DNA of 64,000 nt from Vibrio sp. HDW18 (GCF_011306175.1 NZ_CP049913.1:1860001-1924000); one strand, 5' to 3'. Counted from the first letter of the stretch, positions 29,334 through 39,942 are shown. Notes: a model not told the origin generated them from the letters alone. Numbers and translations are program-made.

Positions 29334-30281
29334 ATGTTTCAAATCCTAAAAGCAGATAAAATGATCGACTTCATGCGTTGGTCAAAATTTGCCTTCGTAT
29401 TGTCGTTGGTGATGATCGGCGCATCGATGTTTACACTGTCGACCAAATGGCTGAACTGGGGCCTAGATTTCACTGGCGGAACCTTGATTGAAGTTGGCTT
29501 TGAACCGCCAGCCAATTTAGAGCAGATCCGCAGTGCGTTGGCCGCGCAAGGTTTTGGCGATGCCACTGTGCAAAATTTTGGTTCAGCGCGTGATGTGATG
29601 GTGCGCTTGCGCCCACGTGAGGCGATGACCGGCGAAATGCTCGGTAATCAAATCCTAGCTGCTATCCAACAAGGCACGGGCGTCAATGTTGAAATGCGCC
29701 GTATCGAATTCGTTGGTCCTAATGTCGGAGATGAATTAACCGAAGCGGGTGGTTTGGCGATTTTGGTCTCTTTGCTGTGTATTTTGCTCTACGTTTCGGT
29801 GCGCTTTGAATGGCGACTGGCGGCAGGAGCGGTGTTGGCACTGGCGCACGATGTGATCATCACCCTCGGTATTTTCTCGCTGTTACAGATCGAAGTGGAC
29901 CTGACCATTGTTGCGGCATTGCTCACGGTGGTTGGTTATTCGCTTAACGATACTATCGTGGTGTTTGACCGGATCCGGGAAAACTTCCGTAAGATGCGTA
30001 AAGAGTCACCCGCTGAGATCATGAATAGTTCGGTGACCCAAACCTTAAGTCGAACCCTGATCACTTCAGGTACTACGCTGTTTGTGGTGATTGCACTGTT
30101 TACTCAAGGCGGTGCGATGATCCACGGTTTTGCCTTGGCTTTGCTGCTCGGGATCACGGTCGGGACTTACTCTTCGATTTATGTGGCCTCGGCATTAGCG
30201 CTGAAACTTGGTATCACTCGTGAGCACTTACTCCCACCACAAGTGGAGAAAGAGGGTGCTGAGTTGGATGAATTATCTTAG
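29334..30281 (+). CDS. secF: Protein translocase subunit SecF
   Basis: This is a 315-residue SecF, the partner of SecD. It has the motif LNWGLDFTGGTLIEVGF after the first membrane segment and VVGYSLNDTIVVFDRIRENF in the fourth to fifth segment region, carrying the family's conserved Asp and Arg. It is the last gene of the queA/tgt/yajC/secDF set and is followed directly by a strong terminator. Confidence 0.98.
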   Translation: MFQILKADKMIDFMRWSKFAFVLSLVMIGASMFTLSTKWLNWGLDFTGGTLIEVGFEPPANLEQIRSALAAQGFGDATVQNFGSARDVMVRLRPREAMTGEMLGNQILAAIQQGTGVNVEMRRIEFVGPNVGDELTEAGGLAILVSLLCILLYVSVRFEWRLAAGAVLALAHDVIITLGIFSLLQIEVDLTIVAALLTVVGYSLNDTIVVFDRIRENFRKMRKESPAEIMNSSVTQTLSRTLITSGTTLFVVIALFTQGGAMIHGFALALLLGITVGTYSSIYVASALALKLGITREHLLPPQVEKEGAELDELS

Positions 30282-30303
30282 TTTTGATTGGCTTTTTCTT
30301 CTC

Positions 30304-30333
30304 AAAAACCGTTGCCTTGGCAGCGGTTTTTTT
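30304..30333 (+). terminator. Rho-independent terminator after secF
   Basis: AAAACCG-T-TGCC pairs with GGCA-G-CGGTTTT around a two-base loop, followed by a T7 run. It lies 23 bp after the secF stop codon. Confidence 0.92.
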
Positions 30334-30425
30334 ATCCAACGGCTTGCGCGCCAGTGATTGCCCCTTGTTACACTAGCGCTTGGATTTGCATGCTAGTTTT
30401 TTTAGTTTGAAAGGTAAACCGGGAC

Positions 30426-30455
30426 AAAAAAAAAGCCCTGCCATTATGGCAGGGC
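30426..30455 (-). terminator. Rho-independent terminator of suhB
   Basis: On the minus strand GCCCTGCCAT and ATGGCAGGGC pair, and a T9 run follows (plus-strand A9 at 30426-30434). It lies 26 bp after the suhB stop codon. Confidence 0.93.
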
Positions 30456-30480
30456 GATATATACTGTCGTAGAGCCGATC

Positions 30481-31284
30481 TTATTTCAAGATCGCGCTGT
30501 TACCGTTTTCACGGATGTGTTGCAAAATGGCTTTTACACCACGTGGGCTAGAGGCCACGATGTTGCCTGATTGCATATAATCAGTGCCACCAGCAAAGTC
30601 AGTCACGATGGCGCCTGCTTCACGAGCGATAAGTTCACCTGCTGCCATATCCCAAGGTTTTAGGCCGAGTTCGAAATAACCATCAACGCGGTTGGCGGCT
30701 AAGTAGCATAAATCTAATGCGGCTGAACCGGTGCGACGGAAATCAGCACATTCAATAAACATAGCAGAGACGATTTTGATGAACGATTCTGAGTGCTGTT
30801 TTTGTTTGAATGGGAAACCGGTTGCCAGTACTGCGCCTTGTAGATCTTTCAGTGGCTGAACACGAATACGCGCATTGTTGAGCTGAGCACCTGAACCACG
30901 TTGTGCGGTGAACAGTTCATTGGTCATTGGGTCGTAAACACAAGCCACTTCGGTTTTGCCTCTAAAGCGTACAGCAATAGAAACCGCGAAGTGTGGGAAA
31001 CCTTTGACAAAGTTAGTAGTGCCATCCAGTGGGTCGATGATCCATTGTACTTCTTTATCTTTGCCTTCGATAAGGCCGCCTTCTTCTGCAATGATGCAGT
31101 GCTCAGGATAAGAGCTTTTGATGGTTGCAATGATAATCGCTTCCGCTTCTTTGTCGACGTTAGTGACAAAGTCGTTAGTCCCTTTCTGGGTCGATTGAAT
31201 TTTCTCTACGTTTTCCAGAGATTTGGCAATATGGTTACCTGCTTTTCGCGCGGCGCGAATAGCGATATTAAGCATTGGATGCAT
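30481..31284 (-). CDS. suhB: Inositol-1-monophosphatase SuhB
   Basis: This is a 267-residue Mg-dependent phosphatase of the inositol monophosphatase family. Metal ligands lie in [27 protein letters not shown] and [16 protein letters not shown]. In enterobacteria SuhB also takes part in the NusA/NusB antitermination complex on rRNA operons. Length and start ([16 protein letters not shown]) match E. coli SuhB. It is monocistronic and divergent from trmJ. Confidence 0.97.
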   Translation of the reverse strand: MHPMLNIAIRAARKAGNHIAKSLENVEKIQSTQKGTNDFVTNVDKEAEAIIIATIKSSYPEHCIIAEEGGLIEGKDKEVQWIIDPLDGTTNFVKGFPHFAVSIAVRFRGKTEVACVYDPMTNELFTAQRGSGAQLNNARIRVQPLKDLQGAVLATGFPFKQKQHSESFIKIVSAMFIECADFRRTGSAALDLCYLAANRVDGYFELGLKPWDMAAGELIAREAGAIVTDFAGGTDYMQSGNIVASSPRGVKAILQHIRENGNSAILK

Positions 31285-31461
31285 ACGAGTTTCCCAACGG
31301 ATGTTAAAGAACGAAAAAGCGGCCGGCAGTATACCAAAACCAATCGAAAAAGGAAGTGGTTATTTTTTGTGCGTTTGGTTGTCTATTGCCGCAAACGGTC
31401 TGACCATTTTAATCTGCTTTATGATAATATCCGGCGGCTTTATTGGGAGTACTTTGGGCAA

Positions 31462-32196
31462 ATGATGTTAGATCGCGTAAAAGTCGTATTGGTCGGCACT
31501 TCTCACTCTGGAAATATCGGTTCAGCTGCTCGGGCGATGAAAGTAATGGGCTTAAGCCGCATGGTATTAGTCGATCCGCAATGTCAGGTCGATGCTCAAG
31601 CGATTGCCTTGGCCGCTGGCGCCAGCGAAATCGCACTCAATGCTGAGATTTACCCAACCCTTGAAGCAGCCGTGGCCGATTGTGGGCTAGTGGTTGGCAC
31701 CAGTGCGCGCTCGCGTACATTGGAATGGCCAATCTTAGAGCCGCGGCAGTGTGCAGAAAAATTGATCGCCGAAGCCGAGCACCATTCGGTGGCAGTGGTT
31801 TTTGGCCGAGAGCGTACAGGCTTAACCAATGATGAGCTGCAACGCTGTCATTACCATGTTTGTGTTCCTGCCAATCCAGAATACAGCTCACTCAATATCG
31901 CGATGGCGGTGCAATTGCTGAGCTATGAGCTGCGTATGGCGTGGTTAGCGCTCAAGCCGAACCAAGATCCACATCAGGTAGAATCCGCCTATCCGCATCA
32001 TCAAGAGCTGGAGCGTTTCTATCAGCATTTGCAAACGGTCATCACCCAAACCGAATTTATTTCGGCCCAGCAGCCGGGGCAGGTGATGAATAAACTGCGC
32101 CGCATGTTTACTCGTGCTCGTCCGGAAGCTCAAGAAATCAATATGTTGCGTGGTATTTTAACCGCTGTGCAAAAATCACTCGCAGCGAAGCAGTAA
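31462..32196 (+). CDS. trmJ: tRNA (cytidine/uridine-2'-O)-methyltransferase TrmJ
   Basis: This is a 244-residue SPOUT methyltransferase that modifies ribose at tRNA position 32 using SAM. It has [20 protein letters not shown] at the N-terminus, [15 protein letters not shown] in the knotted SAM site and [22 protein letters not shown]. The open frame extends upstream over suhB, but the family start is [17 protein letters not shown] at 31462 or 31465. It is immediately upstream of iscR, as in E. coli. A TAAGTCTATA repeat overlaps its stop codon. Confidence 0.95.
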   Translation: MMLDRVKVVLVGTSHSGNIGSAARAMKVMGLSRMVLVDPQCQVDAQAIALAAGASEIALNAEIYPTLEAAVADCGLVVGTSARSRTLEWPILEPRQCAEKLIAEAEHHSVAVVFGRERTGLTNDELQRCHYHVCVPANPEYSSLNIAMAVQLLSYELRMAWLALKPNQDPHQVESAYPHHQELERFYQHLQTVITQTEFISAQQPGQVMNKLRRMFTRARPEAQEINMLRGILTAVQKSLAAKQ

Positions 32197-32238
32197 GTCT
32201 ATAAAAAGTAATAAGTCTATAGACGGAATAAGCCTATA
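32194..32238 (+). repeat. Triple direct repeat TAAGYCTATA upstream of iscR
   Basis: TAAGTCTATA occurs at 32194-32203 and 32212-32221 and TAAGCCTATA at 32229-32238, with 17-18 bp periodicity. The first copy contains the trmJ stop codon. The middle copy extends into the palindrome GTCTATAGAC (32215-32224). The function is unknown: it may be an array of regulator sites or the product of local duplication. Confidence 0.75.
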
Positions 32239-32252
32239 GTTGCTAGGGATGA

Positions 32253-32302
32253 ATACCTGACTGAATTAGTCAAATAAATACTTGACCCAAAGAGTCGGGT
32301 AT
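32253..32302 (+). promoter_or_regulatory. Two tandem IscR type-1-like operators before iscR
   Basis: Two 25-bp sites lie side by side. Site 1 (32253-32277) reads ATACCTGACT then AGTC after a 5-bp centre. Site 2 (32278-32302) reads ATACTTGACC then AGTCGGGTAT. Both fit the known type-1 IscR motif (ATA-SYY-GACT...AGTC-RRS-TAT). Site 2 covers a TTGACC that may be the -35, so holo-IscR binding should repress the isc operon. Confidence 0.8.
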
Positions 32303-32343
32303 GGAACACTTCTTGCCATATAAACAGTGTCGAGATGGTGATT

Positions 32344-32865
32344 ATGAGACTGACATCGAAAGGAAGATATGCGGTAACCGCCATGTTAGATGTGGCTCTG
32401 CATTCGCAACAAAATCCGGTACCGTTGGCCGATATTTCTGAACGGCAAGGCATTTCTCTCTCGTACTTAGAGCAATTGTTTTCTAAGCTACGTAAAGCAG
32501 GTTTAGTCGCGAGTGTGCGCGGCCCTGGTGGCGGTTATCGACTCGGTATGGACTCATACGCGATTGCGATTGGAACTGTGATTGCCGCAGTCGATGAATC
32601 GGTTGACGCCACAAAATGCAGTGGCAAAGGTGATTGTCAGGGCGGTACTCGTTGTTTGACTCACACACTGTGGCGTGATTTGAGTTCACGCATTAGCGAT
32701 TTTCTTAACAACATCACGCTCGGCGAGCTGATGGTGGATAACGAAATTCTCGAAGTTTCCGATCGGCAAGATCTGCATCTTGCGGTCAACCAAAGGGTTG
32801 CACACAATAACTCAAATCCAGCCACCTGCGCTGCGGCACCTTTTGGTATTAATGCTCGCTCATAG
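32344..32865 (+). CDS. iscR: Fe-S cluster-sensing regulator IscR
   Basis: This is a 173-residue Rrf2-family regulator with an N-terminal winged helix ([36 protein letters not shown]). Its 2Fe-2S ligands are Cys92, Cys98, Cys104 and His107 ([16 protein letters not shown]). These numbers agree with E. coli IscR only if translation starts at the ATG at 32344, so the in-frame ATG and GTG just upstream were not chosen. It is first in the isc operon and is preceded by two IscR-like operators, giving feedback control. Confidence 0.97.
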   Translation: MRLTSKGRYAVTAMLDVALHSQQNPVPLADISERQGISLSYLEQLFSKLRKAGLVASVRGPGGGYRLGMDSYAIAIGTVIAAVDESVDATKCSGKGDCQGGTRCLTHTLWRDLSSRISDFLNNITLGELMVDNEILEVSDRQDLHLAVNQRVAHNNSNPATCAAAPFGINARS

Positions 32866-32891
32866 CGGCAAGCTTTACACTGGAGTAGAAA

Positions 32892-34106
32892 ATGAAACTG
32901 CCTATTTATCTAGATTATTCAGCAACATGCCCGGTTGATCCGCGCGTGGCTGAGAAAATGGTTCAGTACATGACGATGGATGGTACCTTCGGTAACCCAG
33001 CTTCGCGCTCGCACCGTTATGGCTGGCAGGCAGAAGAAGCCGTTGATACTGCGCGTGAACAAATTGCGGCCCTGCTTAATGCTGACCCTCGTGAAATTGT
33101 CTTCACATCGGGAGCCACTGAATCGGATAACCTTGCAATCAAAGGTGTCGCTCACTTTTATAACAAGCAAGGCAAGCACATTATTACCAGCAAGACCGAG
33201 CACAAAGCGGTGCTGGATACCATGCGCCAATTGGAGCGTGAAGGCTTTGAAGTGACTTATCTTGATCCAGAAAGCAATGGCTTGATTGATCTGGCTAAAT
33301 TGGAAGCCGCGATGCGCGATGACACCATTTTAGTCTCGATCATGCATGTCAATAATGAAATTGGCGTGATCCAAGATATCGCCGCGATTGGCGAACTGTG
33401 CCGTGCGCGCAAAGTGGTGTTTCATGTTGATGCCGCACAATCGGCGGGTAAAGTGGCGATTGATGTACAAGAGATGAAAGTCGATCTGATTTCCCTGTCT
33501 GCCCACAAAATTTATGGTCCGAAAGGTATCGGTGCTTTGTATGTACGCCGTAAGCCACGCATCCGTTTAGAGGCGCAAATGCACGGCGGTGGTCATGAGC
33601 GTGGTTTCCGTTCAGGCACTTTGCCAACCCACCAAATTGTTGGGATGGGCGAAGCGTTCCGCATTGCGAAAGATGAGTTGCAGCACGATTATCAGCATGC
33701 ACTGGCGCTACGCGAGCGTTTGCTGGCCGGCATCAAAGATATGGAAGCTGTGACCATTAACGGTGATCTGGATCAGCGTGTACCACATAATCTCAACGTC
33801 AGTTTTGCGTTTGTAGAAGGTGAATCTCTGCTGATGGCACTGAAAGATCTGGCCGTGTCGTCAGGCAGTGCTTGCACATCGGCCAGCCTTGAGCCTTCTT
33901 ATGTATTGCGTGCTTTAGGTCTAAACGATGAATTGGCACACAGCTCAATTCGTTTCTCTTTTGGCCGTTTTACCACGGAAGCGGATATCGACTACGCGAT
34001 TGAGTTAATTCGGGTTGCGGTGGATAAATTGCGTGACATGTCACCCCTGTGGGATATGTACAAAGAAGGTGTGGATCTCAACACGGTTGAGTGGGCACAC
34101 CACTAA
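32892..34106 (+). CDS. iscS: Cysteine desulfurase IscS
   Basis: This is a 404-residue PLP enzyme that takes sulfur from cysteine for Fe-S clusters, tRNA thiolation and other pathways. PLP-binding Lys lies in [12 protein letters not shown] and the active-site Cys in [17 protein letters not shown], on the mobile loop that delivers persulfide. Also present are [11 protein letters not shown] and [12 protein letters not shown] with the catalytic His. Length matches E. coli IscS (404). It follows iscR by 26 bp. Confidence 0.99.
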   Translation: MKLPIYLDYSATCPVDPRVAEKMVQYMTMDGTFGNPASRSHRYGWQAEEAVDTAREQIAALLNADPREIVFTSGATESDNLAIKGVAHFYNKQGKHIITSKTEHKAVLDTMRQLEREGFEVTYLDPESNGLIDLAKLEAAMRDDTILVSIMHVNNEIGVIQDIAAIGELCRARKVVFHVDAAQSAGKVAIDVQEMKVDLISLSAHKIYGPKGIGALYVRRKPRIRLEAQMHGGGHERGFRSGTLPTHQIVGMGEAFRIAKDELQHDYQHALALRERLLAGIKDMEAVTINGDLDQRVPHNLNVSFAFVEGESLLMALKDLAVSSGSACTSASLEPSYVLRALGLNDELAHSSIRFSFGRFTTEADIDYAIELIRVAVDKLRDMSPLWDMYKEGVDLNTVEWAHH

Positions 34107-34142
34107 TCATTCCAAGGTTATACAGGATTCGAGGTAACGAAC

Positions 34143-34526
34143 ATGGCATACAGCGAAAAGGTCATTGACCATTACGAGAACCCACGTAACGTTGGGTCAT
34201 TTGATAAAGAAGATCCTTCTGTCGGCAGTGGCATGGTTGGTGCACCGGCGTGTGGTGACGTGATGCGTTTGCAGATCAAAGTCTCCCCGGAAGGCATCAT
34301 TGAAGATGCGAAATTCAAAACTTACGGCTGTGGCAGTGCGATTGCTTCTAGCTCGCTAGTGACTGAATGGGTGAAAGGCAAGAGTATTGATCAAGCGGCA
34401 GCGATCAAAAACAGCGAAATTGCGGAAGAACTTGAACTGCCACCAGTGAAAATTCACTGCTCGATCCTTGCCGAAGATGCGATCAAAGCCGCGGTAGCGG
34501 ATTACAAGAAAAAGCATCAGCACTAA
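34143..34526 (+). CDS. iscU: Fe-S cluster scaffold protein IscU
   Basis: This is the 127-residue scaffold on which clusters are built. Three ligand cysteines are present: in GAPACGDVM, TYGCGSAIAS and KIHCSILAE. The HscA-recognition motif LPPVK directly precedes the third Cys. The start MAYSEKVIDHYENPRNVGSF is typical. A 10-bp hairpin follows in the gap to iscA. Confidence 0.99.
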   Translation: MAYSEKVIDHYENPRNVGSFDKEDPSVGSGMVGAPACGDVMRLQIKVSPEGIIEDAKFKTYGCGSAIASSSLVTEWVKGKSIDQAAAIKNSEIAEELELPPVKIHCSILAEDAIKAAVADYKKKHQH

Positions 34527-34539
34527 TTTATTGTTATTA

Positions 34540-34561
34540 GGGAGTTATTCTAATAACTCCC
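34540..34561 (+). other. Intercistronic hairpin between iscU and iscA
   Basis: GGGAGTTATT and AATAACTCCC are perfectly complementary over 10 bp with a two-base centre, 14 bp after the iscU stop codon. There is no T tract, so read-through is expected. It may be an mRNA processing or stability element that sets different levels for iscRSU and the downstream genes. Confidence 0.6.
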
Positions 34562-34596
34562 ACTTGTTCATTGATTAAAATCATTAAGGTTGAAGT

Positions 34597-34920
34597 ATGG
34601 CCGTCACTCTTAGCGAAAGCGCAGCAAACCGAGTTAAAACTTTTCTGGATAATCGTGGAAAAGGCATCGGTTTACGTCTTGGTGTCAAGACCACTGGCTG
34701 CTCAGGAATGGCGTATGTGCTCGAATTCGTTGACGATCTTAACCAAGAAGATCATGTCTTTGAAAGCCATGGGGTTAAGGTGATCATTGACACCAAAAGC
34801 ATGGTCTACTTAGATGGCACCCAACTGGATTATAAGAAAGAAGGGTTAAACGAAGGTTTTGAATTTAACAACCCGAATGTCAAAAGTGAATGCGGTTGTG
34901 GTGAAAGCTTCAACGTTTAA
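34597..34920 (+). CDS. iscA: Iron-sulfur assembly protein IscA
   Basis: This is a 107-residue A-type carrier that hands clusters to apo-proteins. The three conserved cysteines are in [12 protein letters not shown] and the C-terminal ECGCGESF. The start is [17 protein letters not shown]. It is part of the isc operon, between iscU and hscB. Confidence 0.98.
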   Translation: MAVTLSESAANRVKTFLDNRGKGIGLRLGVKTTGCSGMAYVLEFVDDLNQEDHVFESHGVKVIIDTKSMVYLDGTQLDYKKEGLNEGFEFNNPNVKSECGCGESFNV

Positions 34921-34968
34921 CGGTAACTGGCCAGCGAGACCGCTCTCGACCACAGGACCGCGAACAAT

Positions 34969-35484
34969 ATGAATTATTTTGAATTATTTGGGCTGCCGAT
35001 CCAGTTTGAACTGGATGGTAGCCTTCTTTCTTCCCAGTTTAGAATGCTGCAAAAACGCTTCCATCCGGATAATTTTGCCAACGCTTCTGAACGAGATCGA
35101 CTGCTCTCAGTACAACAAGCCGCGCAGATCAACGATGCTTATCAAACGCTCAAAGATCCGCTACAGCGTGCCGAATATCTTTTGTCGCTGCAAGGTATAG
35201 CGATGAATGCCGAGCAGCAAACCCTGCAAGATCCGCTGTTCCTAATGGAGCAGATGGAGCTGCGTGAAGAGTTGGAATCGCTGGCGTCACTCGCGGATCC
35301 TGAAGCCGCATTGCTCGGCTTTGAGCGTAAGGTGAGCACCATGCAGCGTGCTTATCTGACCCAGTTACAAGATTTATTGAGCCACGCTGAGTGGCCGGCG
35401 GCGGCCGATCAAGTCAGAAAGCTCAAATTTATAGCCAAACTCAAACATGAAGTAGAACGCGTCGAAGACCAACTGCTTGGCTAA
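34969..35484 (+). CDS. hscB: Fe-S co-chaperone HscB
   Basis: This is a 171-residue J-domain protein. The HPD motif is in [10 protein letters not shown] (J domain about 1-75), followed by a three-helix C-terminal domain that binds IscU ([19 protein letters not shown] region, [14 protein letters not shown]). It delivers IscU to HscA and stimulates its ATPase. It precedes hscA by 23 bp. Confidence 0.97.
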   Translation: MNYFELFGLPIQFELDGSLLSSQFRMLQKRFHPDNFANASERDRLLSVQQAAQINDAYQTLKDPLQRAEYLLSLQGIAMNAEQQTLQDPLFLMEQMELREELESLASLADPEAALLGFERKVSTMQRAYLTQLQDLLSHAEWPAAADQVRKLKFIAKLKHEVERVEDQLLG

Positions 35485-35507
35485 TTCAAGATTCAAAGGA
35501 ACAACTG

Positions 35508-37358
35508 ATGGCATTACTTCAGATTGCAGAGCCGGGTCAAAGTTCGGCACCCCACCAGCATAAATTGGCGGTAGGGATTGATTTAGGCACCACCAACTCG
35601 TTAGTGGCGACGGTACGCAGTGGCACGGCGAGTACCTTGGTCGATGACCAAGGGCAGAGTATTCTCCCATCCGTGGTCAACTATGGCGCCGAGCAAACTT
35701 TGGTCGGTGATGCTGCTCGTCAGCAAGCCGAAACCGATCCACACAACACGGTGATTTCGGTTAAACGTCTGCTTGGGCGTTCACTGCAAGACATCAATCA
35801 GCGCTATCCACATCTGCCTTATCGTTTTAAAGCCAGCGAAAAGGGCTTGCCGATTGTGCAAACTGCGCAAGGTGACAAAAACCCGATTCAGATCTCGGCG
35901 GATATTTTGCGTGCGTTAGCTGAGCGTGCGACGGCGACGTTAGGCGGTGATTTAGCTGGGGTTGTGATCACTGTGCCGGCCTATTTTGATGATGCACAGC
36001 GCGTTGCCACCAAAGATGCAGCAGGATTAGCGGGCTTGCATGTGCTGCGTTTACTCAATGAGCCGACCGCAGCAGCAATTGCTTATGGCTTAGATTCGGG
36101 CCAAGAAGGGGTGATCGCGGTATACGATCTCGGTGGCGGTACTTTCGATATTTCGATTTTGCGTTTGTCACGCGGCGTATTTGAAGTGTTGGCGACCGGT
36201 GGTGATTCTGCACTCGGTGGAGATGATTTTGATCAGCTGATTGCTCAGCACCTGCAAACGCAGATCGGGCTGAACAACTTAACCGCGCAGCAGCAGCGCG
36301 CACTGATTAATGCCGCCAGCCAAGCTAAAATTGATTTGACCGAACAGATGACGGCGCAAGTCAAAGTACTCGGTTGGCAAGGGACGTTTACCCGTGAGCA
36401 GCTAGCCAGTTTAATTAGCCCATTGCTGAAAAAGACCTTACTCGCCTGTCGCCGCGCATTAAAAGATGCTGGAGTGACGGCGGATGAAGTGCTGGAAGTG
36501 GTGATGGTCGGTGGTTCAACCCGCACCCCACTGGTGCGCGAACAAGTGGGTGAGTTTTTTGGTCGTACCCCGCTGACCAGCATTAACCCTGATCAAGTGG
36601 TGGCGATTGGCGCGGCGATTCAGGCTGATATTCTGGTCGGTAATAAGCCGGATGCGGAAATGCTGCTGCTCGATGTGATCCCACTTTCGTTAGGGATTGA
36701 AACCATGGGCGGTTTAGTCGAGAAAATCATTCCTCGCAATACCACCATTCCTGTGGCGCGCGCGCAAGAGTTTACCACCTTTAAAGATGGACAAACCGCG
36801 ATGAGTGTACATGTGGTGCAAGGTGAGCGCGAAATGGTCGATGATTGCCGCTCTCTGGCGCGTTTTTCACTCAAAGGTATTCCTCCGATGGCAGCGGGAG
36901 CTGCGCACATTCGCGTCACCTATCAAGTTGATGCGGATGGTTTACTGTCGGTCACCGCACTGGAAAAAAGCACCGCCGTGCAGGCACAAATTCAGGTTAA
37001 ACCGTCTTATGGTTTAAGCGATGATGAAGTGACTCAGATGCTGAAAGATTCGATGGCCTACGCCAAGCAAGATATGCTGAGCCGAGCACTGGCCGAGCAG
37101 CGCGTAGAAGCGGATCGGGTTATTGAAGGTATACTGGCTGCGTTACAAGAAGATGGTGATGAGCTACTGACTGAGCAAGAGCGCCAAACATTACTACAGA
37201 CCATTGAACGCTTGATTGAGTTACGCAATGGCGACAATGCCGATGCGATTGAGCAAGGAATAAAAGACACCGATAAAGCGAGTCAGGATTTTGCGTCAAA
37301 ACGAATGGATAAATCGATTCGTCGCGCACTGGCTGGCCACTCTGTTGATGAGATTTGA
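35508..37358 (+). CDS. hscA: Fe-S chaperone HscA (Hsc66)
   Basis: This is a 616-residue Hsp70-family chaperone dedicated to IscU. It has the ATPase signatures [28 protein letters not shown] and [16 protein letters not shown], followed by a substrate-binding domain that recognises the LPPVK motif of IscU and a helical lid. It is shorter at the C-terminus than DnaK, as expected for HscA. It is followed by fdx after 13 bp. Confidence 0.98.
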   Translation: MALLQIAEPGQSSAPHQHKLAVGIDLGTTNSLVATVRSGTASTLVDDQGQSILPSVVNYGAEQTLVGDAARQQAETDPHNTVISVKRLLGRSLQDINQRYPHLPYRFKASEKGLPIVQTAQGDKNPIQISADILRALAERATATLGGDLAGVVITVPAYFDDAQRVATKDAAGLAGLHVLRLLNEPTAAAIAYGLDSGQEGVIAVYDLGGGTFDISILRLSRGVFEVLATGGDSALGGDDFDQLIAQHLQTQIGLNNLTAQQQRALINAASQAKIDLTEQMTAQVKVLGWQGTFTREQLASLISPLLKKTLLACRRALKDAGVTADEVLEVVMVGGSTRTPLVREQVGEFFGRTPLTSINPDQVVAIGAAIQADILVGNKPDAEMLLLDVIPLSLGIETMGGLVEKIIPRNTTIPVARAQEFTTFKDGQTAMSVHVVQGEREMVDDCRSLARFSLKGIPPMAAGAAHIRVTYQVDADGLLSVTALEKSTAVQAQIQVKPSYGLSDDEVTQMLKDSMAYAKQDMLSRALAEQRVEADRVIEGILAALQEDGDELLTEQERQTLLQTIERLIELRNGDNADAIEQGIKDTDKASQDFASKRMDKSIRRALAGHSVDEI

Positions 37359-37371
37359 AGAGACAACCAAC

Positions 37372-37710
37372 ATGCCTAAAATTATTGTTTTGCCTCATGA
37401 AACCCTTTGTCCTGAAGGCGCAGTTTTAGAAGCGCAAAGTGGGGAAACGATTCTTGATGTAGCCCTAAAACATGGTATTGCCATTGAGCATGCGTGTGAA
37501 AAATCGTGTGCTTGTACCACTTGCCACTGTATTGTTCGTGAAGGTTTTGATTCACTGCAAGAGAGTGATGAACTGGAAGACGATATGCTGGATAAAGCCT
37601 GGGGGCTGGAACCAGAATCTCGCCTCAGTTGTCAGGCTCGCGTAGCGGATGAAGATCTCGTGGTTGAGATCCCGAAATACACCCTCAACCACGCGAGCGA
37701 AGAGCATTAA
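37372..37710 (+). CDS. fdx: ISC-system 2Fe-2S ferredoxin Fdx
   Basis: This is a 112-residue adrenodoxin-type ferredoxin that supplies electrons to cluster assembly. Ligand cysteines are in [14 protein letters not shown] and RLSCQARV. The start [10 protein letters not shown] at 37372 matches the family. The frame runs further upstream into hscA and that part is not used. Confidence 0.98.
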   Translation: MPKIIVLPHETLCPEGAVLEAQSGETILDVALKHGIAIEHACEKSCACTTCHCIVREGFDSLQESDELEDDMLDKAWGLEPESRLSCQARVADEDLVVEIPKYTLNHASEEH

Positions 37711-37714
37711 TTGT

Positions 37715-37735
37715 TAACCTCGCGGTTCGCGAGGT
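37715..37735 (+). other. Hairpin between fdx and iscX
   Basis: AACCTCGCG and CGCGAGGTT form a perfect 9-bp stem with a GTT loop, 4 bp after the fdx stop. It has no T tract and sits inside the operon, so it more probably affects mRNA stability than terminates. Confidence 0.6.
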
Positions 37736-37757
37736 TCCACCAATAGGAAGGTTAACC

Positions 37758-37952
37758 ATGAAATGGACAGATTCGCGCGAGCTCGCCATCGCATTGTGTG
37801 ACAAGTTTCCTGAGCTTGATCCTAAAACGGTTCGTTTTACCGATCTGCATCGTTGGATTATGGAGCTGGACGATTTTGCCGATCAGCCGAATCACTCCAA
37901 TGAAAAAATTCTTGAAGCGGTGATCTTATGTTGGATGGATGAATTTGAGTAA
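37758..37952 (+). CDS. iscX: Fe-S assembly protein IscX
   Basis: This is a 64-residue acidic protein of the IscX/YfhJ family that binds IscS and iron and modulates the desulfurase. It contains [21 protein letters not shown] and the C-terminal ILCWMDEFE, both characteristic. GGAAGG precedes the ATG. It is the last gene of the isc operon and is followed by a strong terminator. Confidence 0.97.
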   Translation: MKWTDSRELAIALCDKFPELDPKTVRFTDLHRWIMELDDFADQPNHSNEKILEAVILCWMDEFE

Positions 37953-37991
37953 GTTGTCGCTAAAAACTGCATTTGGTTAACAATTTTGATC

Positions 37992-38022
37992 AAAAAAAAC
38001 GGGCCATTGAGTCCGTTTTTTT
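37992..38022 (+). terminator. Rho-independent terminator of the isc operon
   Basis: AAAAAACGG and CCGTTTTTT pair with an inner GC/GT extension and a short loop, ending in a T7 run, 40 bp after iscX. The A tract on the left also allows some activity on the other strand. Confidence 0.9.
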
Positions 38023-38116
38023 ATTCGATTGATACTTTAACGCGTCAAAATGTTAACATCTTGGTCAATTAATGAGACGGCATAAATAAAGCCAATATTT
38101 AAGGCAAGGAGAAACC

Positions 38117-39400
38117 ATGTCTACATCGATGTCTGTATTTTTGAGTACGCAAGCTGCCCAGCCTCAGTGGGGAGAAAAGGCGCTGATTTCTTTTGCCGAG
38201 CAAGGGGCAACCATTCACGTCACCCAAGCGCAAGATCTGGGTGCGATCCAGCGCGCGGCACGTAAATTAGATAATCAAGCGATCCGTAGCCTAGTATTAG
38301 CTGGTGAAGGCTGGCAACTGGAAACGATTTGGGCTTTCTACCAAGGTTATCGTGAAGCGAAAAAACGCAATACCCTTGAATGGGCAGCACTAGCTCCAAC
38401 CGAACAAGCTGAGCTTGAAGCGCGGATTAAAACCACCGATTGGACGCGCGACATTATTAATAAAAGCGCAGAAGACGTGGCGCCACGCCAGTTAGCAACC
38501 ATGGCCGGTGAGTTTATTAAATCACTGGCTCCTGAGCGTGTGACTTATCGCATTGTGAAAGATAAAGATTTACTCACCGAAGGGTGGGAGGGGATCTACG
38601 CGGTTGGGCGCGGCTCAGAACGTTCTTCCGTCATGTTGCAACTCGACTATAACCCAACCGGCGATGAGAATGCACCAGTCTTTGCTTGTTTAGTCGGCAA
38701 AGGCATTACTTTTGATTCGGGCGGTTACAGCCTCAAACCTTCCAATATGATGTCAGCCATGAAATCTGATATGGGCGGCGCGGCAATGATCACTGGCGCG
38801 TTAGGCTTAGCCATGCTGCGTGGTTTAAATAAGCGGGTAAAACTGATTTTATGTTGTGCGGAAAACATGGTGTCAGGTCGCGCTTTAAAACTGGGCGATA
38901 TCATCACCTACAAAAATGGCAAAACGGTTGAGATCCTCAACACCGATGCGGAAGGGCGCCTAGTACTGGCTGATGGTCTGCTGTACGCCAGTGAGCAACA
39001 ACCACAACTGATCATCGATTGCGCGACATTAACTGGCGCGGCCAAAAATGCTTTGGGTAACGATTACCACGCGTTACTTTCATTTGATGAATCTCTGAGC
39101 CAACAAGCTTTAATCGCGGCGAAACAAGAGAATGAAGCCTTGTGGGCACTGCCACTGGCGGAGTTTCATCGTGAGATGCTGCCATCAAACTTTGCGGATC
39201 TGTCTAACATCAGCAGTGGCGATTACACGCCAGGTGCGAGTACTGCAGCGGCATTTTTATCTTACTTTGTGCCAAACTATCAACAAGGTTGGCTGCACTT
39301 TGACTGCTCGGCCACTTACCGCAAATCAGCCAGCGATAAATGGGCGGCGGGTGCTACAGGCATGGGTGTGAAAATGCTCGCGCGGGTTCTGATGCAATAA
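38117..39400 (+). CDS. pepB: Aminopeptidase B (M17 leucyl aminopeptidase family)
   Basis: This is a 427-residue cytoplasmic metallo-aminopeptidase. It has the M17 signature NTDAEGRL with two metal ligands and the catalytic Arg, the metal-binding segment [16 protein letters not shown] and the MKSDMGGAA motif. Length is as in E. coli PepB (427), shorter than PepA. It sits directly after iscX and before ndk, as in related genomes. Confidence 0.96.
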   Translation: MSTSMSVFLSTQAAQPQWGEKALISFAEQGATIHVTQAQDLGAIQRAARKLDNQAIRSLVLAGEGWQLETIWAFYQGYREAKKRNTLEWAALAPTEQAELEARIKTTDWTRDIINKSAEDVAPRQLATMAGEFIKSLAPERVTYRIVKDKDLLTEGWEGIYAVGRGSERSSVMLQLDYNPTGDENAPVFACLVGKGITFDSGGYSLKPSNMMSAMKSDMGGAAMITGALGLAMLRGLNKRVKLILCCAENMVSGRALKLGDIITYKNGKTVEILNTDAEGRLVLADGLLYASEQQPQLIIDCATLTGAAKNALGNDYHALLSFDESLSQQALIAAKQENEALWALPLAEFHREMLPSNFADLSNISSGDYTPGASTAAAFLSYFVPNYQQGWLHFDCSATYRKSASDKWAAGATGMGVKMLARVLMQ

Positions 39401-39514
39401 GTATCATGTTAAGGGCAGCGCATTACGCTGCCCTAGTTTCATTGCTTGGCAAATTATCGCAGCCAAACAATTGCAGTCAACCCACAATCATCACAACAAA
39501 CAAAAGGACATTTT

Positions 39515-39940
39515 ATGGCTCTAGAAAGAACATTTTCGATCATCAAACCAGATGCAGTACAGCGTAACCTGATTGGTGAAATCTATCATCGTATTGAAAA
39601 AGCTGGATTACAGATTGTGGCGGCCAAAATGGTGCACCTGAATGAACAGCAAGCGAGCGGTTTTTACGCAGAGCATGAGGGTAAAGAATTTTTCCCTGAG
39701 CTGAAAAAATTTATGACATCAGGGCCAATTATGGTGCAAGTTTTACAAGGTGAAAATGCTATCACTCGTTATCGTGAACTGATGGGTAAAACCAATCCAG
39801 AGCAGGCCGCCTGTGGAACTTTACGTGCCGATTATGCTTTGAGTATGCGTTATAACTCAGTGCATGGTAGTGACAGTCCAGCATCGGCAGCGCGTGAAAT
39901 TGAATTTTTCTTTCCTGAGGCAGAAATCTGCCCACGCTAA
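39515..39940 (+). CDS. ndk: Nucleoside diphosphate kinase
   Basis: This is a 141-residue enzyme that balances nucleoside triphosphate pools by a phospho-histidine mechanism. The catalytic His is in [17 protein letters not shown], and the start [15 protein letters not shown] is the family N-terminus, so the ATG at 39515 (AAAGGA before it) is used rather than the longer frame. The residues before the His (SMRYNSVHG) differ slightly from the common form. Confidence 0.97.
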   Translation: MALERTFSIIKPDAVQRNLIGEIYHRIEKAGLQIVAAKMVHLNEQQASGFYAEHEGKEFFPELKKFMTSGPIMVQVLQGENAITRYRELMGKTNPEQAACGTLRADYALSMRYNSVHGSDSPASAAREIEFFFPEAEICPR

Positions 39941-39942
39941 CT

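Noticed and set aside
30901..31461. Long upstream extension of trmJ in the same frame
   Set aside because: It overlaps most of suhB on the opposite strand; the conserved TrmJ start is at 31462/31465.
37291..37371. 27-residue N-terminal extension of fdx inside hscA
   Set aside because: Fdx begins at [10 protein letters not shown] in the family and the extension simply reads hscA in another frame.
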